Both the position numbers and the translations under genes were made by a program. A stretch of 37,190 nt of DNA from Bacillota bacterium (GTDB lineage Bacteria > Bacillota > Limnochordia > Darwinibacteriales > Darwinibacteriaceae): contig JAAYMS010000064.1 in assembly GCA_012521295.1 (NCBI GenBank), forward strand, positions 1 to 37,190, read 5' to 3'. This document shows positions 12,369 to 22,071 of the stretch, piece after piece (positions within the stretch are counted from its first letter, which is position 1; each line of letters starts with the position of its first letter). The notes under the pieces are model-generated. The model ran no database searches. It had not been told where the DNA came from and was given only the letters and a program-made list of their open reading frames with translations.

Positions 12369-13326
12369 GAGACGAAGAAGACGGCGGCGTAGATCAAACA
12401 AGGGTTGTTCACTAACTCTTATTCTTATCTTAGCACTATTAATAGGGGTGCCCATACTGCTGGTCAGAAGCTGCACCACTTCTTTTTTTTCGCCCAGTAA
12501 AGCACCTCTCGTGTCTTTGTGGGACGCCAAGACTCAAACCCTGCTGAGCCTCACTCTAGAAGAGTATGTTGAGGGAGTGGTTGCAGCCGAAATGCCGGCC
12601 AGTTTTCATATTGAAGCCCTCAAAGCGCAGGCGGTGGCTGCTCGAACATACGCGTATCGCCGTATAATTAGAGGCGATACCATTCCTGAACATCCGGAGG
12701 CCAATCTTTCGACCGATTACAGCTCCGGCCAGGCCTGGATCAGCTGGACAGACTTTCTTCAGCGTTATGGTCTTTTTGAAGGGCGCCGGCTGCAGAGAAA
12801 AATCCAAAACGCGGTTCGAAAGACAGCGGGTTTAATCGCAACTTATGACGCCGAACCAATTCTAGCTGTTTACCATTCGACCAGCGGGGGTAGAACCGAA
12901 AACTCTGAGCATTACTGGAACGAAGCTCTACCTTACTTACGATCGGTCGCTGACCCCTTTGGCACAAACTCACCGCATCATTACTCTACCGCTAGTTTTT
13001 CGCCGGCCGAGCTGGCTCGCCTCCTGGAAGTGACAGACGCACGCGATATCCGTATCGTCGAACGCTATCCTTCCGGGCGTGTTAAGACCGTTGAAGCGGG
13101 TGGCCAATGGTTTAGCGGACGCACGGTACGGCAGAAGTTGGGGTTAAAGTCGACGTGGTTTTCGGTAGAGAGTGTTGGCGGCCAGGTGGTATTCTCGGTT
13201 TGGGGATACGGCCATGGGGTGGGTATGAGTCAGTATGGAGCCCACGGTATGGCTGAACAAGGGTATGGATACGAGGAGATTCTCAAATACTACTACCAGG
13301 ACATTGAACTAGTCACGGCTTACTAA
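12367..13326 (+). CDS. spoIID: SpoIID/LytB-family protein (lytic transglycosylase, stage II sporulation protein D-like)
   Basis: 'SLTLEEYVEGVVAAEMPASFHIEALKAQAVAARTYAYRRI', 'AVYHSTSGGRTENSEHYW..ALPYLRSV', 'GYGHGVGMSQYGAHGMAEQGYGYEEILKYYY'. TTG 12367 after 'gggaggg' is preferred over track start 12343. Confidence 0.92.
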   Translation: MRRRRRRRRSNKGCSLTLILILALLIGVPILLVRSCTTSFFSPSKAPLVSLWDAKTQTLLSLTLEEYVEGVVAAEMPASFHIEALKAQAVAARTYAYRRIIRGDTIPEHPEANLSTDYSSGQAWISWTDFLQRYGLFEGRRLQRKIQNAVRKTAGLIATYDAEPILAVYHSTSGGRTENSEHYWNEALPYLRSVADPFGTNSPHHYSTASFSPAELARLLEVTDARDIRIVERYPSGRVKTVEAGGQWFSGRTVRQKLGLKSTWFSVESVGGQVVFSVWGYGHGVGMSQYGAHGMAEQGYGYEEILKYYYQDIELVTAY

Positions 13327-13347
13327 GGTAGGTAAGGAGGAATCACC

Positions 13348-13575
13348 TTGAAGCGCCGCATCCCATCGGCCGAGTACGATTGGGAAGAGCAGCTGAATGA
13401 CCCTTGGACGTTCCAGAATGCTCGCGAACATCTCGATGGTTGGAAGGTTAACCATAACCCGATCCTGTCTTCGAAGTTCTTGCTAGAGCTCGACCGGGAG
13501 CTCGGGCCGATCACAATTCCTCATAAATATAGGCGGTTGGACGAGGTAACCGTTCTTGACAATGACTCCCATTAG
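13348..13575 (+). CDS. Small hypothetical protein (75 aa)
   Basis: TTG start with strong RBS 'aaggaggaatcacc'; MKRRIPSAEYDWEEQLNDPWTFQNAREHLDGWKVNHNPILSSKFLLELDRELGPITIPHKYRRLDEVTVLDNDSH; no family recognised. Confidence 0.7.
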   Translation: MKRRIPSAEYDWEEQLNDPWTFQNAREHLDGWKVNHNPILSSKFLLELDRELGPITIPHKYRRLDEVTVLDNDSH

Positions 13576-13584
13576 GATTACGAT
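13556..13584 (+). promoter_or_regulatory. Sigma-A type promoter for cysK: TTGACA-N17-TACGAT
   Basis: TTGACA 13556-13561 inside the 3' end of the small upstream ORF; TACGAT 13579-13584. Confidence 0.65.
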
Positions 13585-13604
13585 GATCTCAAAGGAGGGA
13601 GTAT

Positions 13605-14534
13605 ATGTCAACCTTTGAGAATATCCTGGACTTAGTTGGCAATACGCCATTGGTGCGCATCAACCGTCTGACAAACTCGGGGTCAGCCGAGGTTTGGGCT
13701 AAGCTTGAAAGCTACAATCCTGGTGGAAGCGTAAAAGACCGTATCGCGTTAGCAATGGTCCGAGCTGCAGAACGAGAAGGTTTGCTCAAACCCGGGGGTA
13801 CCATTGTCGAGCCTACTAGCGGCAATACTGGTGTGGGCTTAGCTATGGTGGCAGCTGCGCTGGGTTATAAACTGATAATCTGCATGCCCGAATCTGCCAG
13901 CTTAGAGCGGCGGCAGCTGATTAAGACGTATGGAGGCGAGTTAATTCTCACCCCTGCTGATCAAGGTATGAAGGGAGCCATTGCTAAGGCACAGGAAATC
14001 CTGAAGGAAAACCCTGACTTTTTTATGCCCCAGCAGTTTGAGAACTTGGCCAATCCGGAGATTCATCGGCAGACAACAGCCTTGGAGATCTTGGAGCAAA
14101 CCGATGGCAAATTCGATGCTTTTGTGGCCGGTATCGGCACAGGCGGGACAATAACCGGCTGCGGAGAAGTATTTCGCCAGCGAGGCTTAGATATAAAGAT
14201 TTATGCTGTGGAGCCGGAGAAATCGCCTGTTCTCTCAGGAGGGCGGCCCGGTTCCCATAAGATTCAAGGTATTGGGGCAGGATTTGTTCCTAAAGTCCTC
14301 AATACGGAAGTATACGATGAGATAATTCAGGTTTCTGATGAAGAAGCCTTGAATATGGTCGCTCAGCTTGCCCGCCAGGAAGGGATCTTAGCAGGTATAT
14401 CGTCCGGTGCGGCAATGACAGCAGCGCTTAAGGTAGCTGAGAAGCTGGGCACTGGTAAACGTGTAGTGGTCATTCTGCCTGACACTGGCGAACGCTATCT
14501 GAGTATGAGCAACCTGTTTGCCGACAATTTATAG
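13605..14534 (+). CDS. cysK: Cysteine synthase (O-acetylserine sulfhydrylase)
   Basis: '[14 protein letters not shown]', '[21 protein letters not shown]', '[10 protein letters not shown]', '[14 protein letters not shown]'. Confidence 0.97.
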   Translation: MSTFENILDLVGNTPLVRINRLTNSGSAEVWAKLESYNPGGSVKDRIALAMVRAAEREGLLKPGGTIVEPTSGNTGVGLAMVAAALGYKLIICMPESASLERRQLIKTYGGELILTPADQGMKGAIAKAQEILKENPDFFMPQQFENLANPEIHRQTTALEILEQTDGKFDAFVAGIGTGGTITGCGEVFRQRGLDIKIYAVEPEKSPVLSGGRPGSHKIQGIGAGFVPKVLNTEVYDEIIQVSDEEALNMVAQLARQEGILAGISSGAAMTAALKVAEKLGTGKRVVVILPDTGERYLSMSNLFADNL

Positions 14535-14544
14535 GGCAGTAACT

Positions 14545-14579
14545 CGAGAGGGTTTCCAGCGGGAAACTCTCTCGTTTTT
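14545..14579 (+). terminator. Intrinsic terminator of cysK
   Basis: CGAGAGGGTTTCC / GGAAACTCTCTCG stem followed by TTTTT. Confidence 0.88.
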
Positions 14580-14644
14580 CTTGGAGGACTATGCGGCAAA
14601 GACGGTGAATATTTTAGTCTTATAAACATTGGGGGAAATGGACT

Positions 14645-15208
14645 ATGGAAATAATCTTAGCATCTCAATCACCACGAAGAGCCGCCTTGCTGCGCCAATA
14701 CGGCCTTGATTTCACAATCGAATCTAGTCCTGCCGAAGAATCCTCTGAGGGTAACCGTGCTGAACTTGCCGTTCAGAACGCTCTTCGGAAAGCAGAGGCG
14801 ATTGCTCAGAAGTACCCCCAAGCTTTGACGATTGGTGCCGACACTATTGTAGTATTGGGTGAGCGCGTGTTAGGCAAACCCTCAGGCCAGCACGAAGCCT
14901 ATGCAATGCTGCGCTCACTGAGTGGACAAGTACACCAAGTCATAACTGGTGTTGCTTTGGTTGGCCCAGACAAGACTCGGACTTTCGCTGAAACAACTTC
15001 AGTCAAGTTTCGTGATCTGTCTGATGATGAGATTGGCGCTTACGTACGTTCTGGCGAGCCACTGGATAAAGCAGGGGCTTACGGAATTCAAGGATTCGGC
15101 GGATTGTTTGTCGAAGCAATTCATGGGTGCTACTTTAATGTCGTAGGTCTGCCCACGCCTCGGCTTATGTTGGCACTGCGTGAGTTTGGGATTGATGTGT
15201 TCAGGTAA
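14645..15208 (+). CDS. maf: Maf/YhdE family nucleotide pyrophosphatase
   Basis: 'IILASQSPRRAALLRQYG', 'IGADTIVVLGERVLGKP', 'DKAGAYGIQGFGGLFVEAIHGCYFNVVGLP'. Confidence 0.97.
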   Translation: MEIILASQSPRRAALLRQYGLDFTIESSPAEESSEGNRAELAVQNALRKAEAIAQKYPQALTIGADTIVVLGERVLGKPSGQHEAYAMLRSLSGQVHQVITGVALVGPDKTRTFAETTSVKFRDLSDDEIGAYVRSGEPLDKAGAYGIQGFGGLFVEAIHGCYFNVVGLPTPRLMLALREFGIDVFR

Positions 15209-15241
15209 CGCCGCCCAAGGGAGATAGAAGGGAGCGCGTTA

Positions 15242-15928
15242 TTGGCATATCAAGTAAGAATGAAAGACCTCCCCAGTGAAGAACGTCCTCGGGAAAAAAT
15301 GCTTCGCTATGGGCCGCAGCGTCTCAACAACAGCGAGCTTCTGGCCATCCTGCTTGGTTCAGGGACCAAGTCACTGTCAGCGGTCCGCTTAGCAGAACAC
15401 CTTCTAGCTGAGTTTTCTTCTCTGCGTTCATTGGCAGGTGCAAGTTGCGAAGAACTGATGAATGTCAAAGGAGTAGGGATCGCCAAGGCTAGTGTTATCA
15501 CCGCTGCTTTTGAGTTAGCTAAGCGCCTTGCTGATTCGGAGATGGAAGTGCGCGAAGTTATTCATACTCCACAGGATGCGGCCGATTTGGTGCTGCATGA
15601 TCTGAGTCTCGCAGATAAAGAACATTTCATGGTCATCATGTTGAATACGAAGCACCGAGTAATCGGCAAGAAAGTGATTTCTATCGGGCATCTCAATGGT
15701 TCACTTGTTCATCCCCGGGAGATGTTCAAAGAAGTAATCCGCCGCAGTAGTGCCGCGGTCATCTTGGTCCACAATCATCCGAGCGGAGATCCTACACCTA
15801 GCAGAGATGATATCTCTGTGACCAAGCGTCTTGTAGAAGCTGGTCAGCTGTTAGGAATCCAGGTTGTAGACCATATTATTGTGGGACACAATTGTTATCT
15901 CAGTTTTAGAGAACAGGGTTTGTTATAG
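15242..15928 (+). CDS. radC: RadC family (JAB/MPN) DNA repair-associated protein
   Basis: 'HNHPSGDPTPSRDDISVTKRL', 'HIIVGHNCYLSFREQGLL'; HhH N-terminus; typical maf-radC-mreB order. Confidence 0.96.
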   Translation: MAYQVRMKDLPSEERPREKMLRYGPQRLNNSELLAILLGSGTKSLSAVRLAEHLLAEFSSLRSLAGASCEELMNVKGVGIAKASVITAAFELAKRLADSEMEVREVIHTPQDAADLVLHDLSLADKEHFMVIMLNTKHRVIGKKVISIGHLNGSLVHPREMFKEVIRRSSAAVILVHNHPSGDPTPSRDDISVTKRLVEAGQLLGIQVVDHIIVGHNCYLSFREQGLL

Positions 15929-15947
15929 TTGAGAAAGGGGTAACCGC

Positions 15948-16976
15948 ATGTTGGGTCGCTTGGGACGAGATATTGGTATAGACTTAGGAACCGCAAATAC
16001 ACTGGTTTATGTAAGAGGGCGGGGTATCGTGATCAATGAGCCGTCGGTAGTAGCCATTGATCGTGATACTAAGCAGATTTTTGCTGTTGGTAATAAGGCA
16101 AAAGAAATGGTGGGCCGGACACCAGGTAACATCATTGCCATTCGGCCTCTAAAGGATGGCGTCATTGCCGATTTTGATATGACAGAGCGTCTTCTGAAGG
16201 ACTTCATCTCCAAAGCGACCCGGCGTTCCGGTTGGCTGCGCCCGCGGGTAGTAGTGGCCGTACCGTCGGGTGTCACTGAGGTGGAGAAGCGGGCCGTTAT
16301 TGACGCTACGCTTTCTGCTGGAGCAAAAGACGCGCGTGTGATTGAAGAACCTATGGCTGCTGCCATTGGTTCTGGGCTGCCAGTTCAGGAGCCTACGGGA
16401 AACATGATTGTGGATATCGGTGGCGGTACTACTGAGGTTGCCGTGATCTCGTTGGGTGGAATTGTATCGCACCGGTCGATTAGGGTCGCAGGCGACGAAA
16501 TGGATGAAGCCATTATCCAGCACATTCGGCGCAATTACAATCTGCTCATCGGCGAACGCACGGCTGAGCAAATCAAGGCAGAGATTGGCAGTGCCATGGC
16601 TACCGATGATCCCGAGCTGACAATGGAAGTGCGGGGCCGTGACCTGGTTACAGGCCTGCCGAAGACTGTCACTGTGACTTCTTCAGAAGTCCGGGAAGCG
16701 CTTGAAGAGCCAGTTCATGCCATTCTCGAAGCCGTCAAGGTAACGCTGGAAAAAACACCTCCCGAGCTCGCTGCTGACATTATGGATCGAGGAATTGTAC
16801 TGGCTGGTGGCGGTTCTCTCTTGCGCGGTCTGGATCGCTTGTTGGTAGAAGAAACGGGCATGCCAGTGCATATTGCTGAACAGCCACTTACTGCCGTCGT
16901 TATGGGTACTGGTATTGCTCTTGAGCATTTTGATCTACTTCAGCGCATTATGTTAGGGCCAAAACGCTACAGCTGA
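15948..16976 (+). CDS. mreB: Rod shape-determining protein MreB
   Basis: '[31 protein letters not shown]', '[21 protein letters not shown]', '[16 protein letters not shown]'. Confidence 0.98.
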   Translation: MLGRLGRDIGIDLGTANTLVYVRGRGIVINEPSVVAIDRDTKQIFAVGNKAKEMVGRTPGNIIAIRPLKDGVIADFDMTERLLKDFISKATRRSGWLRPRVVVAVPSGVTEVEKRAVIDATLSAGAKDARVIEEPMAAAIGSGLPVQEPTGNMIVDIGGGTTEVAVISLGGIVSHRSIRVAGDEMDEAIIQHIRRNYNLLIGERTAEQIKAEIGSAMATDDPELTMEVRGRDLVTGLPKTVTVTSSEVREALEEPVHAILEAVKVTLEKTPPELAADIMDRGIVLAGGGSLLRGLDRLLVEETGMPVHIAEQPLTAVVMGTGIALEHFDLLQRIMLGPKRYS

Positions 16977-17006
16977 TAATTCGATTGCGGAGGGGATGTG
17001 AGATAG

Positions 17007-17834
17007 GTGATGGGACAGTTGTGGCGCTGGCGCAAAGTGTTAGCTCTGGTTGCAGTCTTGCTGCTGGCAGGCCTGATTTACAACACATCCCAGCCGAGGA
17101 GCAAGCTGTCCTTTATTGAAGAGGCTCTCCGTGATATCCTTTCACCCGTGCAGCTTGGCTTGACTCGTGTTACATCCGCTGTCGATAGTGTGATCACAGG
17201 AATCAAGGAGATACGTACTCTGAGGGAACGCAATGCGTACTTGGAAAACCGAGTGGTAGAGCTGCAGAATCAGGTTTATCACTTGACCGAATACCAGCGT
17301 GAAAACGAGTATCTGCGCGAAGCTCTAGACTTTAAGAACACTACTGCCCATCAGCTCCTGGCAGCTGAGGTCATAGGGCGCAGCCCCACGGACTGGTTGA
17401 GCAGCCTGATCATCAACAAGGGGCGTCAACATGGCGTGGAGCCTGGTATGGCAGTAATATCTCGCGAAGGCGTGGTCGGTATCATCGAAGATGTGACCCG
17501 CTTTACCAGCCGTGTACTTTTAGCTATTGACCCACGTAGTGCGATTGGGGGTACAGTCCTCGAGTCTGGTGGGCCAGTTCTCGTTGAGGGCGATGCTGTT
17601 AATGTTGGGTTCTTGGTTTTGACGCCTCTGGATCGTGATACCACGGTTGAACCTGGAGATGTTATCTTGACGTCTGGCTTGTCGAGGTTGTTTCCCAAGA
17701 GGATTCCTATTGGGGAAGTAGTGTCTGTAGAACCGGCGAACTATAACCTGTCGTTTACCGCTCAGGTACGCCCGTTCGTCGACTTTTCCCGCCTGTCGCT
17801 AGTGTTTGTGGTACTGCAGGAAGAAATATTGTGA
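17007..17834 (+). CDS. mreC: Rod shape-determining protein MreC
   Basis: TM + coiled coil + 'AEVIGRSPTDWLSSLIINKGRQHGVEPGMAVISREGVVGII'; position after mreB. Confidence 0.95.
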   Translation: MMGQLWRWRKVLALVAVLLLAGLIYNTSQPRSKLSFIEEALRDILSPVQLGLTRVTSAVDSVITGIKEIRTLRERNAYLENRVVELQNQVYHLTEYQRENEYLREALDFKNTTAHQLLAAEVIGRSPTDWLSSLIINKGRQHGVEPGMAVISREGVVGIIEDVTRFTSRVLLAIDPRSAIGGTVLESGGPVLVEGDAVNVGFLVLTPLDRDTTVEPGDVILTSGLSRLFPKRIPIGEVVSVEPANYNLSFTAQVRPFVDFSRLSLVFVVLQEEIL

Positions 17835-17852
17835 TGGTTTGGAGGGAGAAAG

Positions 17853-18365
17853 ATGAAAGTCGCCGCCATAATTATGCTTTTTCTTCTGGCGATGCTCCTC
17901 CAAACCACTGTTTTTTCAGTGCTGCCTGTTTGGGGTGCCTATCCAGATCTACTTACCATCTTGGTGGTAAACCTTGGTATGCTCAATGGCCGCACTGAAG
18001 GAGCGTGGCTGGGTTTCTTAGCTGGCCTGATTCGTGATTTACTGGTAGGGCGCTATATCGGGTTAAATGCGTTGGCCACGTGTTTAGTAGGCTTTTTGGC
18101 CGGTGCGGCGGTGCAGCGGCTTTATAGAGACAACTTCTTTGTACCATGTTTTTTTACTATGGTTGGTACGTGGGTGGGCCGTTCATTGGTGTTACTGGGG
18201 ATGGCCCTCTTTGGCGCTGCAGTGCAGTGGAATCTCCAGATGCTGTTCAGCATTGTCTTGAGCGGTCTTTACAGCGCAGTGATTACCCTGTTCATCTACC
18301 GGCGCTTTGCTAGATTGAATGAGCTCATTATCTACTGGGATGAACTTGTGCGGCGATCGGGGTGA
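17853..18365 (+). CDS. mreD: Rod shape-determining protein MreD
   Basis: Polytopic 170 aa 'AYPDLLTILVVNLGMLNGRTEGAWLGFLAGLIRDLLVGRYIGLNAL'; between mreC and PBP2. Confidence 0.93.
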   Translation: MKVAAIIMLFLLAMLLQTTVFSVLPVWGAYPDLLTILVVNLGMLNGRTEGAWLGFLAGLIRDLLVGRYIGLNALATCLVGFLAGAAVQRLYRDNFFVPCFFTMVGTWVGRSLVLLGMALFGAAVQWNLQMLFSIVLSGLYSAVITLFIYRRFARLNELIIYWDELVRRSG

Positions 18366-20206
18366 AGTCGGGCTTGAGTGATAATAGCGTGGAAAGACGG
18401 CTGAGAGTTTTTTTTGGAATTGTCATATTATGTGTGGCGGTCATCCTGGCACGTCTGTGGTACCTCCAGATTGTGAAAGGTGATGAGTATGCCCGTCTTG
18501 CAGATGGAAATCGCATGCGCCAACTGCGAGTTCTGCCGCCCCGGGGCAATATTCTTGATCGTAATGGGGTTACCCTAGTACGGAGCAAGTCATCCTTTAC
18601 AGTGGCTCTGGTCCCAGGCGGGCTCCCAAAAGACTCTGCTGAGACATTTTCGTTACTGTGTGAAATCCTCGGTATTTCACAAGAAGAGCTGGCTGAGGCA
18701 GTAGAGAAGGGGCGCGGCTATCCGTATGAGCCTGTGCGGATCATGCGCGGTGTTGATGCGGCTACTGTGATTGCCATCGAGGAAAACCGGAATCGTCTGC
18801 CTGGTGTCTTTATCGAAGAAGAACCGGTGCGCGAGTACCTGTTTGGCGAGTTGGCAAGCCATCTCATTGGGTACCTCGGCAGTATTACCGCAGAAGAACT
18901 GCGTGAGCTCGATGGAAGCTATCGGGGGAGTGATCTCGTCGGCAAGACGGGTATTGAACGCGTCTATGAGCAAGAACTCCGAGGTCAGGTTGGAACAATT
19001 ACCGTAGAAGTTAACGCCTTAAGTAGGCCGATTCAGACGGTGAGCTATCTCGAACCCATTCCTGGCCACAACATAGTCCTTACAATCGACCATAGGCTGC
19101 AGGCTGTTGCTGAACAAGCTTTTGAAGAACATATTCTCACCCTCACAGAAGACCCGGGTACGCAGGCCGGTGGGGTAGTTGTACTCAACCCGAAGACAGG
19201 CGAGATCCTGGCTATGGCGAGTGTCCCTGGCTTTAGCCCCGAACTCCTCCTAGATACCTCAACGCGCAATCAATATTACAACGAACTTATCAAGAATCCC
19301 CGCAGGCCTTTGTTCAATCGTATTACACAGGCTCTGTACGGGCCAGGTTCAACCTTCAAACCCGTGACCGCACTGGCGATTCTTGAAGAAGGCGTTTATC
19401 GTGCGGATCAAGTCTTCAATGCTACTGGTGTCAGTGAATACGGAGTCCGAGACTGGGTGATAACTAACCGCTTAGCCCCACTCGGAAATATCACCCTCAA
19501 AGAAGCGATGGGTATATCTAGTAACCACTATTTTGCTGACCTGGGCACCAAAGTGGGGATAGACCGCTTAAGCGAATGGATGCGCGCTTTTGGTATGGGT
19601 GAACCAACTGGCCTCAACCTTTATCCCGCGGAGCGTGCGGGATTGGTTCCAGATCGGGAATGGAAAAAAGCAGCCTTTGCTGGGCGGCCGGTTTGGGACC
19701 AAAACTGGTATCCCTCTGATACTGAGCAGATTTCTATCGGACAAGGTTTTCACCAGATGACCATTCTGCAGATAGCTCAGATATACGCTGCTATTGCTAA
19801 CCGAGGCCCAATTTATGTTCCTCAGGTAGTTAGAGAAATTCGATCTCCCGAAGGACACGTAGTGCAGTCTTTCGAGCCACAGTTGGCTCGGGTCGTCGAG
19901 GCTTCTAAGTCTTCTTGGAATGCAGTAATTGAGGGCCTCCGGGCGGCTGTAGAACATCCACGAGGGACTGCTCGCAATGCATTTGCTGGTTTTCCTACTT
20001 CTGTGGCTGCTAAGACCGGTACGTGGGAAGTCTCGGGCAGTACATCAAACGGGGTATTTGCTGCTTTTGCTCCCGTTGAAGACCCCGAAATCGTGGTTGT
20101 TGTTGTAGTCGAACGGGGGATTGGTGGTGCCTCTGGGGCCGCTCCCATTGCACGACGGGTTATGGACGCTTATTTTTCGCTCAACGATGAACCAATTGAG
20201 CCCTAA
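18362..20206 (+). CDS. mrdA: Penicillin-binding protein 2 (elongation-type class B transpeptidase)
   Basis: Dimer domain 'LPPRGNILDRNG', SxxK 'GPGSTFKPVTAL', SxN 'GISSNHYFADLG', 'KTGTWE'; GTG start overlapping mreD. Confidence 0.95.
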   Translation: MKSGLSDNSVERRLRVFFGIVILCVAVILARLWYLQIVKGDEYARLADGNRMRQLRVLPPRGNILDRNGVTLVRSKSSFTVALVPGGLPKDSAETFSLLCEILGISQEELAEAVEKGRGYPYEPVRIMRGVDAATVIAIEENRNRLPGVFIEEEPVREYLFGELASHLIGYLGSITAEELRELDGSYRGSDLVGKTGIERVYEQELRGQVGTITVEVNALSRPIQTVSYLEPIPGHNIVLTIDHRLQAVAEQAFEEHILTLTEDPGTQAGGVVVLNPKTGEILAMASVPGFSPELLLDTSTRNQYYNELIKNPRRPLFNRITQALYGPGSTFKPVTALAILEEGVYRADQVFNATGVSEYGVRDWVITNRLAPLGNITLKEAMGISSNHYFADLGTKVGIDRLSEWMRAFGMGEPTGLNLYPAERAGLVPDREWKKAAFAGRPVWDQNWYPSDTEQISIGQGFHQMTILQIAQIYAAIANRGPIYVPQVVREIRSPEGHVVQSFEPQLARVVEASKSSWNAVIEGLRAAVEHPRGTARNAFAGFPTSVAAKTGTWEVSGSTSNGVFAAFAPVEDPEIVVVVVVERGIGGASGAAPIARRVMDAYFSLNDEPIEP

Positions 20207-20272
20207 GGGCAGGAATTGCCAATCAGACTAGCGAACTGATGACCTTAAGTGGTGGTATGGGGAGTGGCTCGT

Positions 20273-20899
20273 ATGAACAAGAATGTATGCCGAATCAAGG
20301 GGAGCAGGCACGGCTTAGTGATCACTATTGGAGAAAACGCGGCGCTGACTGATGTCTTAGAATACCTAGAGTCGAAGATTTCCTCAGCTGAGAGTTTTTT
20401 TGCTGGAGCAGACGTCAGGCTGTCTTTCTTGGGTGAAAGATTCTCCGATGATGAGATCGCTAAGATTGCTGAGCTGATGAAAAAGTATGATGTGAGGCTT
20501 GATTCTCGGCCAATACCTACTGTTGAAGAGGTCGACAAGGAGAAGGAGCAAGTGCCAGGAGAAGATACTCTACTTGTCCGCCGCACGCTGCGTTCCGGAC
20601 AGAAGATTTACTATGACGGCAATGTTGTTGTGATGGGAGATGTCAATCCAGGGGCAGAGGTGGCCTGTACCGGTGACATTATCGTGTTGGGCGCACTGAG
20701 AGGAGTAGCCCATGCCGGTGTTGGCGATGGGGTTGATGCTACCGTTTTTGCGTTCCGCTTGGAGCCGACCCAGCTCCGGATAGCCCACTACATATCGCGT
20801 TCGCCTGATGAAAAACTGCCACAGCCGTTGGGCCCTGAAATTGCCCAGGTCGTGGATAACATGATTCAGATTTCTGCATATACCCATTGGGATAATTGA
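20273..20899 (+). CDS. minC: Septum site-determining protein MinC
   Basis: C-terminal beta-helix 'RRTLRSGQKIYYDGNVVVMGDVNPGAEVACTGDIIVLGALRGVAHAG'; followed by minD, minE. ATG 20273 (RBS 'ggggag') preferred over GTG 20249. Confidence 0.95.
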   Translation: MNKNVCRIKGSRHGLVITIGENAALTDVLEYLESKISSAESFFAGADVRLSFLGERFSDDEIAKIAELMKKYDVRLDSRPIPTVEEVDKEKEQVPGEDTLLVRRTLRSGQKIYYDGNVVVMGDVNPGAEVACTGDIIVLGALRGVAHAGVGDGVDATVFAFRLEPTQLRIAHYISRSPDEKLPQPLGPEIAQVVDNMIQISAYTHWDN

Positions 20900-20911
20900 G
20901 GAGGAGTCTGT

Positions 20912-21718
20912 GTGGGTACGGTCATTGTCATTACAAGCGGTAAAGGTGGGGTAGGAAAGACAACCACGACTGCTAATCTTGGTCATGGTTTGGCTGCACT
21001 GGGAAAAAAGGTCTGTCTGGTAGATGCGGACATCGGGCTGAGGAATTTGGATGTCGTTCTAGGCCTCGAAAACCGGATTGTTTATCACCTTCTAGACGTG
21101 CTCGAAGGGCATACCACTATTTCCAAGGCTTTGATCCGCGATAAACAGTATGGGGAGAATCTTGTTCTTCTAGCTGCAGCTCAAACAAGGGAGAAAGATG
21201 CGGTCAACCCTACTCAGATGCGTGAGCTTATGCTCGAGCTCAAGCAAGAATATGACTATGTCTTGGTCGACTGCCCTGCAGGAATTGAACAAGGTTTTCG
21301 GAACGCGATTGCTGGGGCCGATAAAGCCATTGTAGTTACCACCCCAGAAGTATCTGCTGTAAGAGATGCCGACCGCATCATCGGCCTGTTAGAGGCCGCA
21401 GAGCTCTACGAACCCCAATTGATCGTGAATAGGGTAAGGCCAGACATGGTTCGCAGAGGCGATATGATGGACATTGATGATATCGACGATATCCTCAACA
21501 TTAAGATTTTAGGTGTTGTCCCTGATGATGAAAGCATCATCGTTTCGACTAACCGGGGTGAGCCAGCTGTCAATGATCCCAAGTCAAGGTCTGGACAAGC
21601 TTACCGCAACATATGCAGGCGGATGGAAGGCGAAGACGTGCCGCTGATGGACCTGCAGAGCGAAGGGTTTGTACAGAAGTTCCTCAGAAAAATTGGCGTT
21701 GGCACAGCAAACCGGTAA
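20912..21718 (+). CDS. minD: Septum site-determining ATPase MinD
   Basis: Deviant Walker A 'VITSGKGGVGKTTTTANLG', 'VDADIGLRNLDVVLGLENRIVY', C-terminal membrane-targeting helix. Confidence 0.98.
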   Translation: MGTVIVITSGKGGVGKTTTTANLGHGLAALGKKVCLVDADIGLRNLDVVLGLENRIVYHLLDVLEGHTTISKALIRDKQYGENLVLLAAAQTREKDAVNPTQMRELMLELKQEYDYVLVDCPAGIEQGFRNAIAGADKAIVVTTPEVSAVRDADRIIGLLEAAELYEPQLIVNRVRPDMVRRGDMMDIDDIDDILNIKILGVVPDDESIIVSTNRGEPAVNDPKSRSGQAYRNICRRMEGEDVPLMDLQSEGFVQKFLRKIGVGTANR

Positions 21719-21733
21719 GAAGGGGGGATCAGC

Positions 21734-22006
21734 ATGTTAGAGTTCTTAGCGCGGCTTTTGGGTACACAAGACGGCAGCAAGACCAAAGCTAAGGAACGGC
21801 TCAGATTAGTATTGGTCCATGATCGGTCCAGTTTGTCCCCTGGCCTTTTAGATTCCCTTAAAGAAGAGCTGATCCAAGTGATCACGAAGTATATGGAAAT
21901 CGATGAGTCGGGTCTGGAAGTCAATCTAGATCAGAGCGATGAGTCAGTAGCTCTGGTAGCAAATATTCCGGTCAAGAATGTCAAGCGTTCGGTGCCGCGT
22001 GACTAA
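21734..22006 (+). CDS. minE: Cell division topological specificity factor MinE
   Basis: 90 aa; 'AKERLRLVLVHDRSSLSPGLLDSLKEELIQVITKYMEID'. Confidence 0.95.
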   Translation: MLEFLARLLGTQDGSKTKAKERLRLVLVHDRSSLSPGLLDSLKEELIQVITKYMEIDESGLEVNLDQSDESVALVANIPVKNVKRSVPRD

Positions 22007-22024
22007 GTTATCATGAATACCTCT

Positions 22025-22063
22025 TCTCCTTAATATACTTCTGTAGGGAGTATAGGAAGGAGA
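22025..22063 (+). promoter_or_regulatory. Inverted repeat covering the RBS of the next gene (or an alternative-sigma promoter region)
   Basis: TCTCCTT (22025-22031)/AAGGAGA (22057-22063) and TATACT (22034-22039)/AGTATA (22049-22054); the 3' arm contains the RBS of ORF 22072. Confidence 0.5.
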
Positions 22064-22071
22064 GATGCGGA

